In this document: piece after piece, positions 16,382-25,845 of the stretch
Layout: each line of letters begins with the position of its first letter
How positions within the stretch are numbered: the first letter of the stretch is position 1
Source of the DNA: an uncultured Acetobacterium sp.
Lineage (GTDB): Bacteria > Bacillota > Clostridia > Eubacteriales > Eubacteriaceae
Assembly: GCF_963664135.1 (NCBI RefSeq)
Contig: NZ_OY760905.1
Coordinates: forward strand, 2,692,736 to 2,756,735
DNA: 64,000 nucleotides
Direction of reading: 5' to 3'
Made by a program: the position numbers and the translations under genes
The notes under the pieces: generated by a model
Databases searched by the model: none
Seen by the model: the letters and a program-made list of their open reading frames with translations, nothing else
Told to the model about the DNA's origin: nothing

Positions 16382-16832
16382 GATGTTACCTAAGAAGGGG
16401 ATTAATCCCGAGGGATACGTTGATTACAGCATTTACCCGTTGGAAGGGATCTGGGATATTAGTGATGAAGCCAAAGCAAAGAATAGCTTTGATAAAAATG
16501 ACTTTGTTTATCGCATCATGATCCGTCAGCCGGACTTTGTGACAAAAGCACTAGCTGTGGAAGTCGTGGATCTGGTTAAAAAGAAAAAGCCCCATCCATT
16601 GCTTGAAAAGGTAAGCTTTGAAACCATTACAGATGGCTTGTCAGTTCAAATGCTGCATCTTGGATCTTATGATGATGAGCCGGAAAGCTTTAATAAAATG
16701 GATGAATACTGCAAGGAACACGGTTTGATTCGGACGCAGTTAACTTATCGGGAGATCTATCTGATCGATGCGAGAAAAACGGCCGCGGACAAATTAAAAA
16801 CGGTACTGCGTTACGCCGTTGAGAAAAAATAA
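16362..16832 (+). pseudogene. GyrI-like small-molecule-binding protein, 5'-truncated
   Basis: The frame encodes about 150 residues of the GyrI-like family, clear from YGIKMLPKKGINPEGYVDY, the later FVYRIMIRQPDFV and the QMLHLGSYDDEP motif. Normal members have about 50-60 more residues at the N-terminus. No convincing start exists: the first codons (TTG, GTG) have no ribosome site and the sequence begins in the middle of the domain. I infer that a deletion joined the front of one GyrI-like gene to the back of a second, at a short shared stretch. GyrI-like proteins bind or hydrolyse small toxic molecules. If translated, the fragment would probably misfold. Confidence 0.7.
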
Positions 16833-16841
16833 TGAATAAGC

Positions 16842-16888
16842 AAAAAAGTTTCGGAATTAAGTTTTATTTCTGAAACTTTTTTTATTTT
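16842..16888 (+). terminator. Rho-independent terminator after the GyrI-like relic
   Basis: A stem of about 15 bp (16842-16856 and 16867-16882), followed by a T-rich run. Confidence 0.82.
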
Positions 16889-17052
16889 TTGTTTACTCAG
16901 GTGTTTCAATAGGGTATATTTGAGGGAGATATTGTACGTTACTGAGTACAAAGATAAACATAAAAAAATATTGAAATTACCCTAAACCATGAAATGAAAA
17001 AATGATTAAAAAAACAATCAGATTAGAAAAAGAAAAGATTTTAGGGGGAACA

Positions 17053-18162
17053 ATGAGTACAAAGATATTGATTGTGGATGATTCAACCACCGACCGTTTG
17101 ATTATCAATAGCATGTTGATGGATTACAACACGTTGACTGCTTGCGATGGACTGGAAGCCATGGAACAGATCAAAAAAAATCCGGACATCGATCTGGTAA
17201 TTCTCGATTTGAACATGCCCAATATGAATGGCTTCGAGGTACTTGAAGCGTTGGCAAAAGATCCGGAATATCGAAAGATTCGAACCATTATTTTAACCAA
17301 TTATGATGAAATCGACAATGAGGTCAAAGGTCTGGAGTTGGGCGCTGTCGACTATATCAGAAAGCCGTTGAACCTTCAATCGTTGCTCATCCGAATCAAT
17401 ATCCACATTAAATTAAAAAGCATTCAGAAAATGATCGAGCAGGATAATAAAAGGTTGGATGCCCTGGTTCTGAAAAAAACCAGAGAAGTGGCAGCTACCC
17501 GGGATATTACCATCCAGGCTCTGGTAGGACTGCTGGAGGTCCGAAATATTGAATCCTCCAAACATACCATCAGAACCCAATGGATTATGAAACTGTTGTG
17601 TGATCATCTAAAAACCAAAGAAAAATATGTGGAGATTCTGACCGAAGCTTATGTACAGGAACTTGTTACCACCACGCCCCTTCATGACATCGGCAAGGTC
17701 GGCATCCCGGACAATATTTTACTAAAACCGGGAAAATTGACAATCGATGAATTTACGATCATGAAAAAACATGTGGAGTATGGCGTCAATGCGCTTCAAA
17801 ACGAAATATGCAGTGATGAGGACGTCCCCAGCTTTATCAGGACGGCCATGGAAATTGTAGGCACTCATCACGAAAAGTATAACGGAACCGGTTATCCCAA
17901 AGGGCTAAGCGGCGAAGCCATTCCATTGCCGGGGCGGTTGATGGCCATCATCGATGTGTATGATGCGCTCACCAGCGAACGCATCTATAAACCAGCCTAT
18001 GATTTTGACGATAGTATCGGTTTGATCGAAGGTGAAAGCGGCGAACATTTTGATCCGGATATTGTGGCCGGGTTTTTGGAAATCAAAGAAACCATTTTTG
18101 ATATTTCCCGAAAATTCATCCAGGAGTCAATTGAAGTGGTGGCAACAAGATGCGAAGATTAA
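17053..18162 (+). CDS. Response regulator with HD-GYP output domain (c-di-GMP phosphodiesterase)
   Basis: A 369-aa cytoplasmic protein. Residues 1-120 are a receiver domain: ILIVDDSTTD (acid pocket), LVILDLNMPN with the phosphorylated Asp, the Thr in ILTN, and the Lys in RKPLN. After a short coiled linker, about 145-350 is an HD-GYP domain with HDIGKVGIPDNILLKPGKL, two His residues in THHEKYNGTGYP (the GYP motif), and DVYDALTS. HD-GYP enzymes hydrolyse c-di-GMP to pGpG or GMP. ATG 17053 has AGGGGG 4 nt upstream; an in-frame ATG at 17002 has none. It overlaps the start of the following hybrid kinase by 13 nt, so kinase and regulator are translated from one message. Confidence 0.92.
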   Translation: MSTKILIVDDSTTDRLIINSMLMDYNTLTACDGLEAMEQIKKNPDIDLVILDLNMPNMNGFEVLEALAKDPEYRKIRTIILTNYDEIDNEVKGLELGAVDYIRKPLNLQSLLIRINIHIKLKSIQKMIEQDNKRLDALVLKKTREVAATRDITIQALVGLLEVRNIESSKHTIRTQWIMKLLCDHLKTKEKYVEILTEAYVQELVTTTPLHDIGKVGIPDNILLKPGKLTIDEFTIMKKHVEYGVNALQNEICSDEDVPSFIRTAMEIVGTHHEKYNGTGYPKGLSGEAIPLPGRLMAIIDVYDALTSERIYKPAYDFDDSIGLIEGESGEHFDPDIVAGFLEIKETIFDISRKFIQESIEVVATRCED

Positions 18163-21065
18163 GCAGCGTCCTGATTTTTTTGATAATCATTTTAGGATGG
18201 CCTTCTTTTTGTTATGCCAGGGATAACAGTATTGACTGGACGCCTGAAGAGATTGCTTTTATGGAAGCGTATCCGGTGATTCATTTGGGGGTGGATCCCA
18301 AGTTTGTACCTTTTGAATTTTTTGATGAGAATGGAAATTATCAGGGAATTACCTCAGACTATCTGGAAATAATCAGTGAAAAAACCGGTCTGCAATTTGA
18401 TGTTGCCAAAGGCCTGACCTGGACCGAAGCCTATGAAAAAGCTTTGCGTGGGGAAGTTGATATGTTGCCGGCAGTGTCTAAAACCCCGGCCCGGGAGCAA
18501 TACTTTTTGTTTTCTGAGCCTTACTATAATTTTAAACGGGTAATTGTTGTTCAAGACAGTACTAAAAATATCAATGGTATCGAGGACTTGTACGGGAAGA
18601 CCGTAGCAGTACAAAAAAACAGTTCCCACCATAGTTACCTGGCCGAGTTTTCGCAGATTAACTTGAGCTTGTATGATTCGGTGGAAGATGCACTAACTGC
18701 TGTAGCCAATGGAACGGAAACAGCTTTTGTGGGAAATCTGGCAACGACCAATTATCTGATTCATTCAAATGGTTTGACAAATTTGAAATTTGTAGCCTTC
18801 GAAGCCGAAAAACAACAGAGTTTGTATTTTGCAGTACGGAATGACTGGCCGGAGCTCATCAGCATTATGAACAAAACCCTGGAAACAATTACGCCGGAAG
18901 AACGGATTGCCATTAATAATCAATGGGTTGGCGTCGAGGTTGTCCCGGATTATACGCCTATTTATCAAATTGTTATGATTGTCAGCGGGGTGATCATGCT
19001 CATCTGGCTGGTATCAATTTACTGGATCTTGCGGCTGCGCCGAGAAATTGAAAAGCGCAAAAAAATTCAGAATGATCTGGAGTTGGCCAAGTTGGAGGCA
19101 GAATCGGCCAATAATATTAAATCAAGCTTTCTGGCCCGGATGTCCCATGAAATCAGAACCCCTCTCAATGCCATTACCGGCATGGCGTATCTGGTGAAAA
19201 GGACCCAGGTCACCTTGACTCAGAAAATGTATCTGGATCGGATTACCCAGTCGGCCAATACCATGCTGAGCATTATCAATGACATTTTGGATTTTTCAAA
19301 AATTGAAGCTGGGAAAATTGAGCTGGAACGGGTGTCGTTTAATCTTGATCTGGTGATCCAGGATGTCATTAACATTGTATCTTATAAAATTGAAGAACAG
19401 CGGATTGGCTTTAAACTGACTAAAGACCCCAAGATTCCGAACTGCTATTTTGGGGATGCCAAACGGATCGAACAGATTTTACTTAATTTAATCAATAATG
19501 CCACTAAGTTTACAACTGTCGGTGAAGTGTCGCTTGATATTCGCCTGGTGGCCAGGGAATCCAACCGATACCACCTGGCTTTTACCGTTAGAGACACTGG
19601 CATTGGGATGTCCGAAGATCAGATCAAAAATCTCTTTGAACCGTTTGCTCAAGGTGATGCCAGCATTAATCGGCGGTTCGGCGGAACGGGATTGGGTCTT
19701 TCCATCGTAAAAAGTCTGGTCGAAATGATGGCCGGGGAGATTCAAGTCTACAGTACCGTTGGTGAAGGCTCAACGTTTATTGTGGAGCTATCATTAGAAA
19801 AAGATCTGGAAAAAGAAGCGGAATATCAAGAACAGGTGTCTTCATTATACTTTAACGATATAAAAACTCTGGTGCTGGAGAAAACCGGGTCGAATATGAA
19901 CATCATTGACAGTTATTTAAGTGCTTTTGGGATGCATTGTGAACTGACAACGTCCCCGGCTAGCGCAATTAATATGTTGGAACTGGAAAACAGCAAGTTC
20001 TCAGCGCCCTTTGATCTGCTGATTCTTGATTATGACACGCCCACCAGCGGCGGGTTTAAATTTGTTGAAATGCTTCAGGCAAACAAAAAAATAGTCAAAA
20101 AACCTAAGGTGATTATGCTGTTGCCGATGATGCGGGAGGATTTGTTTGACAAACTGGATACCCAGGGCGTTGACATCGGCATCGGAAAACCGATTATTCC
20201 ATCGGTTTTATACAACGGCATTCTGGAAATTTTCAGGACCAAAGCCCTTGTTGTCAATCAGCAGTTTACTCAGGAAGAAATCAGACAGGAGATAATGGAA
20301 AATTCCTATGGTGTTTTAGTGGTAGAAGACAATAAAACCAACCAGCTGATTGCCAAATCCCTGCTTGAACCGGTGGGTTTTCGTGTGTGGCTGGGGAATG
20401 ATGGCCAGGAAGGGATTGCGCTGTTTAAAACCTATCAGAATGACATCGATTTAGTGCTGATGGATCTGCACATGCCGATTCTTAATGGCTATGAAGCTGC
20501 CGAAAAGATTCGGGAAATTTCGCCAGATGTGCCGATTGTGGCGATGACTGCGGATGTGATTCAGGGTGTTAAAGAAAAGTGTGAAGCTGCCGGCATCCAT
20601 CACTACATCAGTAAACCCTTTGACCCGGAACGATTTGTGGAAACAGTCAGCGAAATTATCCGGGCCAACCAAAATACTGAAAGCGAGACCGAAGTCGTTC
20701 CGATTTCTGAAATAATTAAAAAAGATGAATTGGATACCGTTGTGCTTGATCGCCAACAAGGACTCAACTATATGGGAAACAACAAAGCACTGTATGAGAG
20801 TGTTCTAAAGGCTTATTTTGAGGAGAATCAGGAAATTAATATCAACCTGGCTGCAGCGATTAAAAATAAAGGTTATGAAGAAGCCACCCAGATGGTGCAT
20901 AAGGTTAAAAGTAGCTCAGGAAGTATCGGTGCAAAACAGGTTTTTCAGATTGCTATGAATTTGCAAGAAGCCCTTGAAGACAGATCGGAAGAAAAGATAG
21001 CGCGACTGTATCCCCAGTTTATCAAAGCAATGGATGCATTACTGGCAGACATCGAAAAAAGCTGA
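18150..21065 (+). CDS. Hybrid sensor histidine kinase with periplasmic-binding-protein sensor
   Basis: A 971-aa membrane protein. Order: signal/first TM (1-24); an SBP_bac_3-type extracellular solute-binding domain (~28-250) as in BvgS-like sensors; TM helix ~270-292; HisKA with [12 protein letters not shown] (~330); HATPase with N-box NLINNATKF and GTGLGLSIVKSL (~420-540); a first receiver-like domain (~565-690) that has LILDYD but lacks the usual leading acid pair; a complete receiver (~715-835: VVEDNKTN, LVLMDLHMPI, ISKPF); and a C-terminal Hpt domain with MVHKVKSSSGSIG (~900). So phosphate can relay His-Asp-His and out to the HD-GYP regulator encoded directly upstream with 13 nt overlap. 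The ligand is likely an amino acid or similar small solute, by analogy only. Confidence 0.92.
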   Translation: MRRLSSVLIFLIIILGWPSFCYARDNSIDWTPEEIAFMEAYPVIHLGVDPKFVPFEFFDENGNYQGITSDYLEIISEKTGLQFDVAKGLTWTEAYEKALRGEVDMLPAVSKTPAREQYFLFSEPYYNFKRVIVVQDSTKNINGIEDLYGKTVAVQKNSSHHSYLAEFSQINLSLYDSVEDALTAVANGTETAFVGNLATTNYLIHSNGLTNLKFVAFEAEKQQSLYFAVRNDWPELISIMNKTLETITPEERIAINNQWVGVEVVPDYTPIYQIVMIVSGVIMLIWLVSIYWILRLRREIEKRKKIQNDLELAKLEAESANNIKSSFLARMSHEIRTPLNAITGMAYLVKRTQVTLTQKMYLDRITQSANTMLSIINDILDFSKIEAGKIELERVSFNLDLVIQDVINIVSYKIEEQRIGFKLTKDPKIPNCYFGDAKRIEQILLNLINNATKFTTVGEVSLDIRLVARESNRYHLAFTVRDTGIGMSEDQIKNLFEPFAQGDASINRRFGGTGLGLSIVKSLVEMMAGEIQVYSTVGEGSTFIVELSLEKDLEKEAEYQEQVSSLYFNDIKTLVLEKTGSNMNIIDSYLSAFGMHCELTTSPASAINMLELENSKFSAPFDLLILDYDTPTSGGFKFVEMLQANKKIVKKPKVIMLLPMMREDLFDKLDTQGVDIGIGKPIIPSVLYNGILEIFRTKALVVNQQFTQEEIRQEIMENSYGVLVVEDNKTNQLIAKSLLEPVGFRVWLGNDGQEGIALFKTYQNDIDLVLMDLHMPILNGYEAAEKIREISPDVPIVAMTADVIQGVKEKCEAAGIHHYISKPFDPERFVETVSEIIRANQNTESETEVVPISEIIKKDELDTVVLDRQQGLNYMGNNKALYESVLKAYFEENQEININLAAAIKNKGYEEATQMVHKVKSSSGSIGAKQVFQIAMNLQEALEDRSEEKIARLYPQFIKAMDALLADIEKS

Positions 21066-21179
21066 CGAAAAATTATGAAATAGATTAAGAATGCGACCAT
21101 GAAACAGTTTGGCGACCGCCAAAACAAGCGGTTATTCTTCAAATTCTTACCGGGATTTGGTAGTAAAAAAAATTAATTA

Positions 21180-21188
21180 TGCTATAAT
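21180..21188 (+). promoter_or_regulatory. Extended -10 promoter element of the MFS gene
   Basis: TGCTATAAT (TGn plus a consensus -10) lies about 35 nt before the start codon. No good -35 at 16-18 nt is visible, which fits an extended -10 promoter. Confidence 0.5.
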
Positions 21189-21222
21189 AAGTGCAGATTG
21201 ATTTAAGTTGAGGAGGGTAACA

Positions 21223-22569
21223 ATGTTAAATATTGCTTCGCGTATTGATCAGCTGCCATTGACTCCGATGTTGAAGAAGGTACTTCTTTTAACCGGACTG
21301 GGGTGGATGTTTGATGCTATGGATCAGGGCATGGTTTCCGGTGTGATGGCGGCCATTGGTAAGGAATGGGCTTTGGATCCCAGCCAGCTGGGTTTGCTGG
21401 GGAGTATTGGGATGCTCGGTATGGCTCTGGGTGCCGGCTTGTCTGGGATGGCCGCCGATAAATGGGGCCGCCGAACCGTTATTATGTGGACCCTGGTCAT
21501 TTATGGGGTGTCCAGCGCCCTGTCCGGGTTTGCGGTTAATTTTACGATGTTATTGATTTTAAGATTCTGTACCGGTTTTGGCCTGGGTGGTGAATTACCA
21601 GCCGCTTCCACCTTGGTCAGTGAATTCTCGCCCACCCGAATCCGAGGCAGAAATGTTATTATTCTGGAAAGTTTCTGGGCCTGGGGATGGCTGATTGCGG
21701 CCTTTGTCGCCTACTTGTTTATTCCGGTTTATGGATGGCGGATGGCCTTTCTGGTGGGTGGTATTCCGGCTTTATTTGCAGCCTTATTTCGGATGTCCGT
21801 GCCCGAGTCACCGCGATATCTGGAATCAGTGGGAAAAACGGCTGAAGCTGAAGCACTGCTGAAGACCATGGAAAAGCAGGCGAATATTACCAGTCCGATT
21901 ATGTCTGATGAAAGCAAAACCGACAAACTCAGCCATATCAAGGCATCATTCTTAGATTTATGGTCCAAACCATATGTCCGATCAACCATTGTTTTGTGGG
22001 TAATCTGGTTTGGTATTAATTTTGGCTACTATGGTTTTGTTTTGTGGACCCCATCATTATTGGTGGCAAAAGGCTTTACGCTGACCAAAAGCTTTGAATT
22101 TACGTTGATCATGTGCGTGGCGCAGTTGCCGGGATATTTTAGTGCCGCATATCTGATTGAAAAAGTGGGACGAAAAAAAGTACTGGCTATTTATTTTGCC
22201 GGAACGGCTCTGGCGGCCTGGTTATTTGGTCATGCCGGCAGTGTTGAGCAAATTCTGATCTATGGTTCCATGCTTTATTTCTTTAGTTTGGGTGCCTGGG
22301 GATGCGTTTATGCTTACACCCCAGAAGTCTATCCGACTTTTTTCAGAGCAACCGGCTCTGGTTGGGCAGCCGCATTTGGACGAATCGGCGCTTTTATCGC
22401 CCCCTTTGTGGTCCCGGTGATCTATAATTTTTATGGCACCGAAGTTGGTTATACCAATGTATTTATTACCCTGACCCTGGTCTTTGCGGTGGTGGCAGTT
22501 GTCGTTGCGGTATTTGGTAAAGAGACCATGGGAAAAACCCTGGAAGAAATAAACACGCCCCATATTTAA
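21223..22569 (+). CDS. MFS transporter, sugar-porter/NiaP-like type
   Basis: A 448-aa inner-membrane carrier with twelve predicted helices. The loop motif GMAADKWGRRTVIMW between helices 2 and 3 and its echo LIEKVGRKKVLAI between 8 and 9 are the MFS signature; PESPRYLESVG in the central loop is the sugar-porter pattern, also found in niacin, aromatic-acid and metabolite porters. The beginning, IDQLPLTPMLKKVLLLTG, is like the NiaP/SV2-related subgroup. Substrate is open: a vitamin, aromatic acid or sugar acid. ATG 21223 has AGGAGGG 5 nt upstream; an upstream TTG is not needed. It is a single-gene unit ended by a shared terminator. Confidence 0.88.
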   Translation: MLNIASRIDQLPLTPMLKKVLLLTGLGWMFDAMDQGMVSGVMAAIGKEWALDPSQLGLLGSIGMLGMALGAGLSGMAADKWGRRTVIMWTLVIYGVSSALSGFAVNFTMLLILRFCTGFGLGGELPAASTLVSEFSPTRIRGRNVIILESFWAWGWLIAAFVAYLFIPVYGWRMAFLVGGIPALFAALFRMSVPESPRYLESVGKTAEAEALLKTMEKQANITSPIMSDESKTDKLSHIKASFLDLWSKPYVRSTIVLWVIWFGINFGYYGFVLWTPSLLVAKGFTLTKSFEFTLIMCVAQLPGYFSAAYLIEKVGRKKVLAIYFAGTALAAWLFGHAGSVEQILIYGSMLYFFSLGAWGCVYAYTPEVYPTFFRATGSGWAAAFGRIGAFIAPFVVPVIYNFYGTEVGYTNVFITLTLVFAVVAVVVAVFGKETMGKTLEEINTPHI

Positions 22570-22602
22570 TTTTACCTGAACTTAATTTAATATGAAACGA
22601 AG

Positions 22603-22638
22603 AACTGCCTGTGATCGTTTATTCGGTCACAGGCAGTT
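22603..22638. terminator. Bidirectional terminator between the MFS and GGDEF-EAL genes
   Basis: A perfect 12-bp stem (22603-22614 and 22627-22638). The stop codon of the minus-strand gene (22619-22621) lies in the loop. Confidence 0.8.
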
Positions 22639-24994
22639 TTGAGTGCTGCAGATCTTTTAAGAATAAATTTTCAAACTCAGCCCCGGGAACTGGTCGCCCG
22701 AGATAAAAGCCCTGGATTTCTTCACAGCCAAGTTCAGCGAGGATATCCAGCTGATTCTTGGTTTCAACCCCTTCGGCAATGGTATTGATGCCGATTGTTT
22801 TGGCCAGCAAAATAATGGCTTGAACAATCTGTTTTGCCTTGATGCTGGTGACAATCGAGTCGATTAGCGGTTTGGCAATTTTGATGCGGTCAATGGTAAA
22901 GTGTTTGAGATAAGAAATCGACGAATAGCCAGTTCCGAAATCATCGATGGAAACCGACATTCCAATGGATTTAAAAAGATTAAAGATTTGGGACATTCGG
23001 TATTCGCCATCCATGGCCATGCTTTCGGTAATTTCGATATCCAACCATTTGGGATTGAAGGCATTATTTTCTGCGAGTTGTTTTAGCTCAGTTAACAGAT
23101 TGGTGCTGTTAAGCTGTTTGGGTGATATATTGATGCCCATTTTCAAGTTTTGGTCATAGCGAGTGTTCCAATCTGTGATCTGAAGCACCGCTTTTTTTAG
23201 CACCCAGATGCCAATTTCATTGATATGATCTGTCTCTTCGGCAACTTGGATAAATTCAGCTGGGGTCATGATTTCATTATCGGAGGAAACCCAACGGATC
23301 AGTGCCTCAATGCCGGAAAGTTTGCCGTCGGGGATGCTGAATTGAGGTTGATAGAATAGTCTTAAATCATCATAGAAATCATTGCGTCGCAGGAATAGTT
23401 CAATTTCATTGCGTTTTTTGGTTTTGTCATGAATCAGAGAATTATAAACGGCAAATTTGTTAATGCCCGTAGATTTGGCGTGATAAAGGGCAATATCAGC
23501 ATTCTTGATGAGCGCCTCGGCGGTTTGGGCACCATTTGGGAAAATGGAAATACCAATACAGAGGGCTGGGTAAAAGATATAGCCGTTGATGTATAGTTCT
23601 TTACTGCAGGTTGCAATAATGGTTTTTGCCATTTCAGCGGCGACATCATTTTCAGCGTAGCTAGTACAGGCCAGAACAAATTCATCACCGCCCATTCGGG
23701 CAATCGTCGAGTGATCACAGGCAGATTTGGCTAAACGCTTTGAAATCTCAATGAGAACCCGGTCACCAATATTATGGCCGTAGGTATCATTGATTAATTT
23801 GAACCGATCCAAATCCATGTAAAAAAGCGTAATCGTCTGATTTTGAGTCATATTTGAAATTCTTTTCTCTAGATCAGTGAGAAAATAGCGGCGATTGTAC
23901 AGATTGGTCAGGGTATCGGTATTGGACAGGTAATGGAGCTCTCTGTTTTTATTGATCAGTTCAACATTGGCTTCGTGAAGTTCATTGGTTCGTTTGGCAA
24001 TAATGGATTCCAGTTCGGTATTGAGTTGCAGTTCTTTTTTTAACAACGCTTCGTTTTTTATGGAATTCTGGATATATGAGTTCAGCCCCATATAAACAAC
24101 GGTTAAGGTAATGAAGATAAGAAATTCAGATAAGACAAACCCCCGTATCAAAATGACAAGAATGGGGCACAGCAGAATAAAAATTTCTTTTGAGCGAGTT
24201 CCGACGTTCGTTGATAAAGCGGGAGCAGTAAGTAAGTCTTTTTTTTCAGCATACAGGGGCATCAATCCGCCGATGGCAATAATCAACAGGGCCGCCAGAT
24301 AGATGGCATCAATAAGCGAATTGGCCACATATATATCATTATAGGCACTGTAATAATAATATAAGTCTGTCAGGACAAACAGAAAAATACCCCCAGAAAT
24401 AAAGCGCACAACTAGCGGAATTTTCCCCCCACGAATGGATAAATACCAAATAACGATACCAACATAAACAAGAATATCGATGACAATCGAAATTACTGAA
24501 AAAATACCCTCGACAGTGAGAAGAGCAAGAATCTCATTGCTGCGATTGAAAAACAAAATCCAAACCAGAAGAATGGCCGCAAAAGAGAAAATAATAATAT
24601 CAAGAAGGAGTTTAGCAATGTTCCAACGCTTAAACTGGTAAAATGCAAACAGAAAAACGCCCGATGCAAAAAAAATATTGGTCAATAAGTAAAAAAAGGT
24701 AATCGCGCTGATTTCGGAAGGATCCACCCCCAGGAGTAAAGCGTTGATTGCCCATAGCATGTCAGCGAAAGCCCAGGAAAAACAACCGAAACTGTAAAAT
24801 AACAGGGATAAGTTGATCAGGATACAACGGTTGGATTTATAAAACGAAACAAATATAAAAAAACCCGCAAGAAAGGCGTTGATGGGGGATAAGACATCAC
24901 TCCAATTGTTAGGCTGTAAGATAACCGATATTAAATAAACGATAAAAAAAATGCCCATTATCATCAATGACGCGAGATAACTAGTTTTTTTCAA
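22619..24994 (-). CDS. Membrane-bound GGDEF-EAL protein (c-di-GMP turnover)
   Basis: A 791-aa protein with about nine N-terminal membrane helices (~8-310), a short coiled linker (~315-350), GGDEF (~355-515) and EAL (~525-780). The cyclase motif is intact (RMGGDEFVLAC), so diguanylate cyclase activity is possible. The EAL domain has GIEALIRW, NISPKQL, EITESMAM, IDDFGTGYSS and EGVETK, but KIAKPLI replaces the usual KID motif, leaving the catalytic Lys but changing the Asp. The protein could make, break or only bind c-di-GMP. It has its own near-perfect promoter about 165 nt upstream and shares a terminator with the convergent MFS gene. Confidence 0.9.
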   Translation of the reverse strand: MKKTSYLASLMIMGIFFIVYLISVILQPNNWSDVLSPINAFLAGFFIFVSFYKSNRCILINLSLLFYSFGCFSWAFADMLWAINALLLGVDPSEISAITFFYLLTNIFFASGVFLFAFYQFKRWNIAKLLLDIIIFSFAAILLVWILFFNRSNEILALLTVEGIFSVISIVIDILVYVGIVIWYLSIRGGKIPLVVRFISGGIFLFVLTDLYYYYSAYNDIYVANSLIDAIYLAALLIIAIGGLMPLYAEKKDLLTAPALSTNVGTRSKEIFILLCPILVILIRGFVLSEFLIFITLTVVYMGLNSYIQNSIKNEALLKKELQLNTELESIIAKRTNELHEANVELINKNRELHYLSNTDTLTNLYNRRYFLTDLEKRISNMTQNQTITLFYMDLDRFKLINDTYGHNIGDRVLIEISKRLAKSACDHSTIARMGGDEFVLACTSYAENDVAAEMAKTIIATCSKELYINGYIFYPALCIGISIFPNGAQTAEALIKNADIALYHAKSTGINKFAVYNSLIHDKTKKRNEIELFLRRNDFYDDLRLFYQPQFSIPDGKLSGIEALIRWVSSDNEIMTPAEFIQVAEETDHINEIGIWVLKKAVLQITDWNTRYDQNLKMGINISPKQLNSTNLLTELKQLAENNAFNPKWLDIEITESMAMDGEYRMSQIFNLFKSIGMSVSIDDFGTGYSSISYLKHFTIDRIKIAKPLIDSIVTSIKAKQIVQAIILLAKTIGINTIAEGVETKNQLDILAELGCEEIQGFYLGRPVPGAEFENLFLKDLQHSKLPVTE

Positions 24995-25164
24995 TTGAAT
25001 TTCCTTTCGAAAACATCATTGTTTCACGAAAATACACGGTGAGAGTCGTGATAAAATAATTCTCCTCAGAGTTGTTGTGATTGTTTTTTTTGTAATCATT
25101 GAGGAAATAATGATCTCAAATTCATCATTGAATCCAAGGTATCAGTTGTTGACTCTATAATTAT

Positions 25165-25192
25165 ATTATAAAGGGAAGAAAGGATATGTCAA
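25165..25192 (-). promoter_or_regulatory. Promoter of the second GGDEF-EAL gene
   Basis: Minus strand: TTGACA (25187-25192), 16-nt spacer, TATAAT (25165-25170). The rest of the 332-nt gap 24995-25326 holds a leader of about 165 nt, in which I found no known riboswitch, and the terminator at 25246-25285. Confidence 0.78.
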
Positions 25193-25245
25193 CTAAAAGT
25201 GATGCGGTTGGCTGAAACATAAATGGTTGTTGTTTATAGAAAGAA

Positions 25246-25285
25246 AGACTTTTGTATGATGGCGGGAATGTTAATACAAAAGTCT
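25246..25285 (-). terminator. Terminator of the MarR/FMN-binding/flavodoxin operon
   Basis: A perfect 12-bp stem (25246-25257 and 25274-25285, 16-nt loop), followed on the minus strand by TTTCTTTCT. It lies about 40 nt after the flavodoxin stop. Confidence 0.78.
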
Positions 25286-25326
25286 AAAATTGATTTGCGG
25301 AAAATTTTTTGTTTGAGGAATGCTTA

Positions 25327-25818
25327 TTAAGAAAGATTATTAATAATATCGACCATATTCATAATATTTTCGAGTAATGGTTTCATTGGCGGCGAATTTT
25401 CTTTGTCTGTCGATTTTTCGACCATATTCATAATAAATTTATGGAAAAAGTTCATTTTGTCAGGTCTCATTTCACCACCAAAATTTTCAACTGAACAGGC
25501 TTTTTTCAATAGTGTCTCAGGAAAAGCACGCTTATAATAGTCACTACAGTTTTCTGAAGAGCCGCAGGAAACAAAAAAGCCAAGGTTTTTCTTCTTTAGT
25601 GCATCTGCATTGGCAAGACAATACTGTTTGATTTTTTTCTGAATCTGCCCCATATAGATGGAACCGCCAATTAAAATGGTGTCGAAATTTTCTAAGGATG
25701 GGATGGGATTCTGATTGATGTTGACAATACAGATTTCATCGTTTAGATTTTTTTTTAGTATTTGGACACAATCCTGGGTGAATCCATAGGTGCTAGCATA
25801 AATTATTAATGTTTTCAT
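25327..25818 (-). CDS. Flavodoxin-domain protein
   Basis: A 163-aa cytoplasmic flavoprotein of the flavodoxin_5/HemG-like group. The N-terminus has the phosphate-binding loop of flavodoxins (IIYASTYGFTQDC), followed by ILIGGSIYMGQI, the 50s-loop region typical of this group, and GFFVSCGSSEN. It probably binds FMN and carries electrons or oxidises a substrate; as HemG-type enzymes need respiration, a redox role in the membrane next to the FMN-binding protein is more likely here. It is the third gene of a minus-strand operon after a MarR regulator and an FMN-binding membrane protein. AGGAAAG precedes the ATG. Confidence 0.85.
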   Translation of the reverse strand: MKTLIIYASTYGFTQDCVQILKKNLNDEICIVNINQNPIPSLENFDTILIGGSIYMGQIQKKIKQYCLANADALKKKNLGFFVSCGSSENCSDYYKRAFPETLLKKACSVENFGGEMRPDKMNFFHKFIMNMVEKSTDKENSPPMKPLLENIMNMVDIINNLS

Positions 25819-25845
25819 TTTACTTTCCTTTCTTAACTTTAGTTT

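Noticed and set aside
21107..21123. Terminator after the first hybrid kinase
   Set aside because: The TTTGGC/GCCAAA stem is only 6 bp and has no T-run, so I do not call it.
24995..25160. Possible c-di-GMP riboswitch in the leader of the GGDEF-EAL gene
   Set aside because: I looked for the conserved c-di-GMP-I and -II core motifs and found none. The leader is AT-rich with no stable helix I can see.
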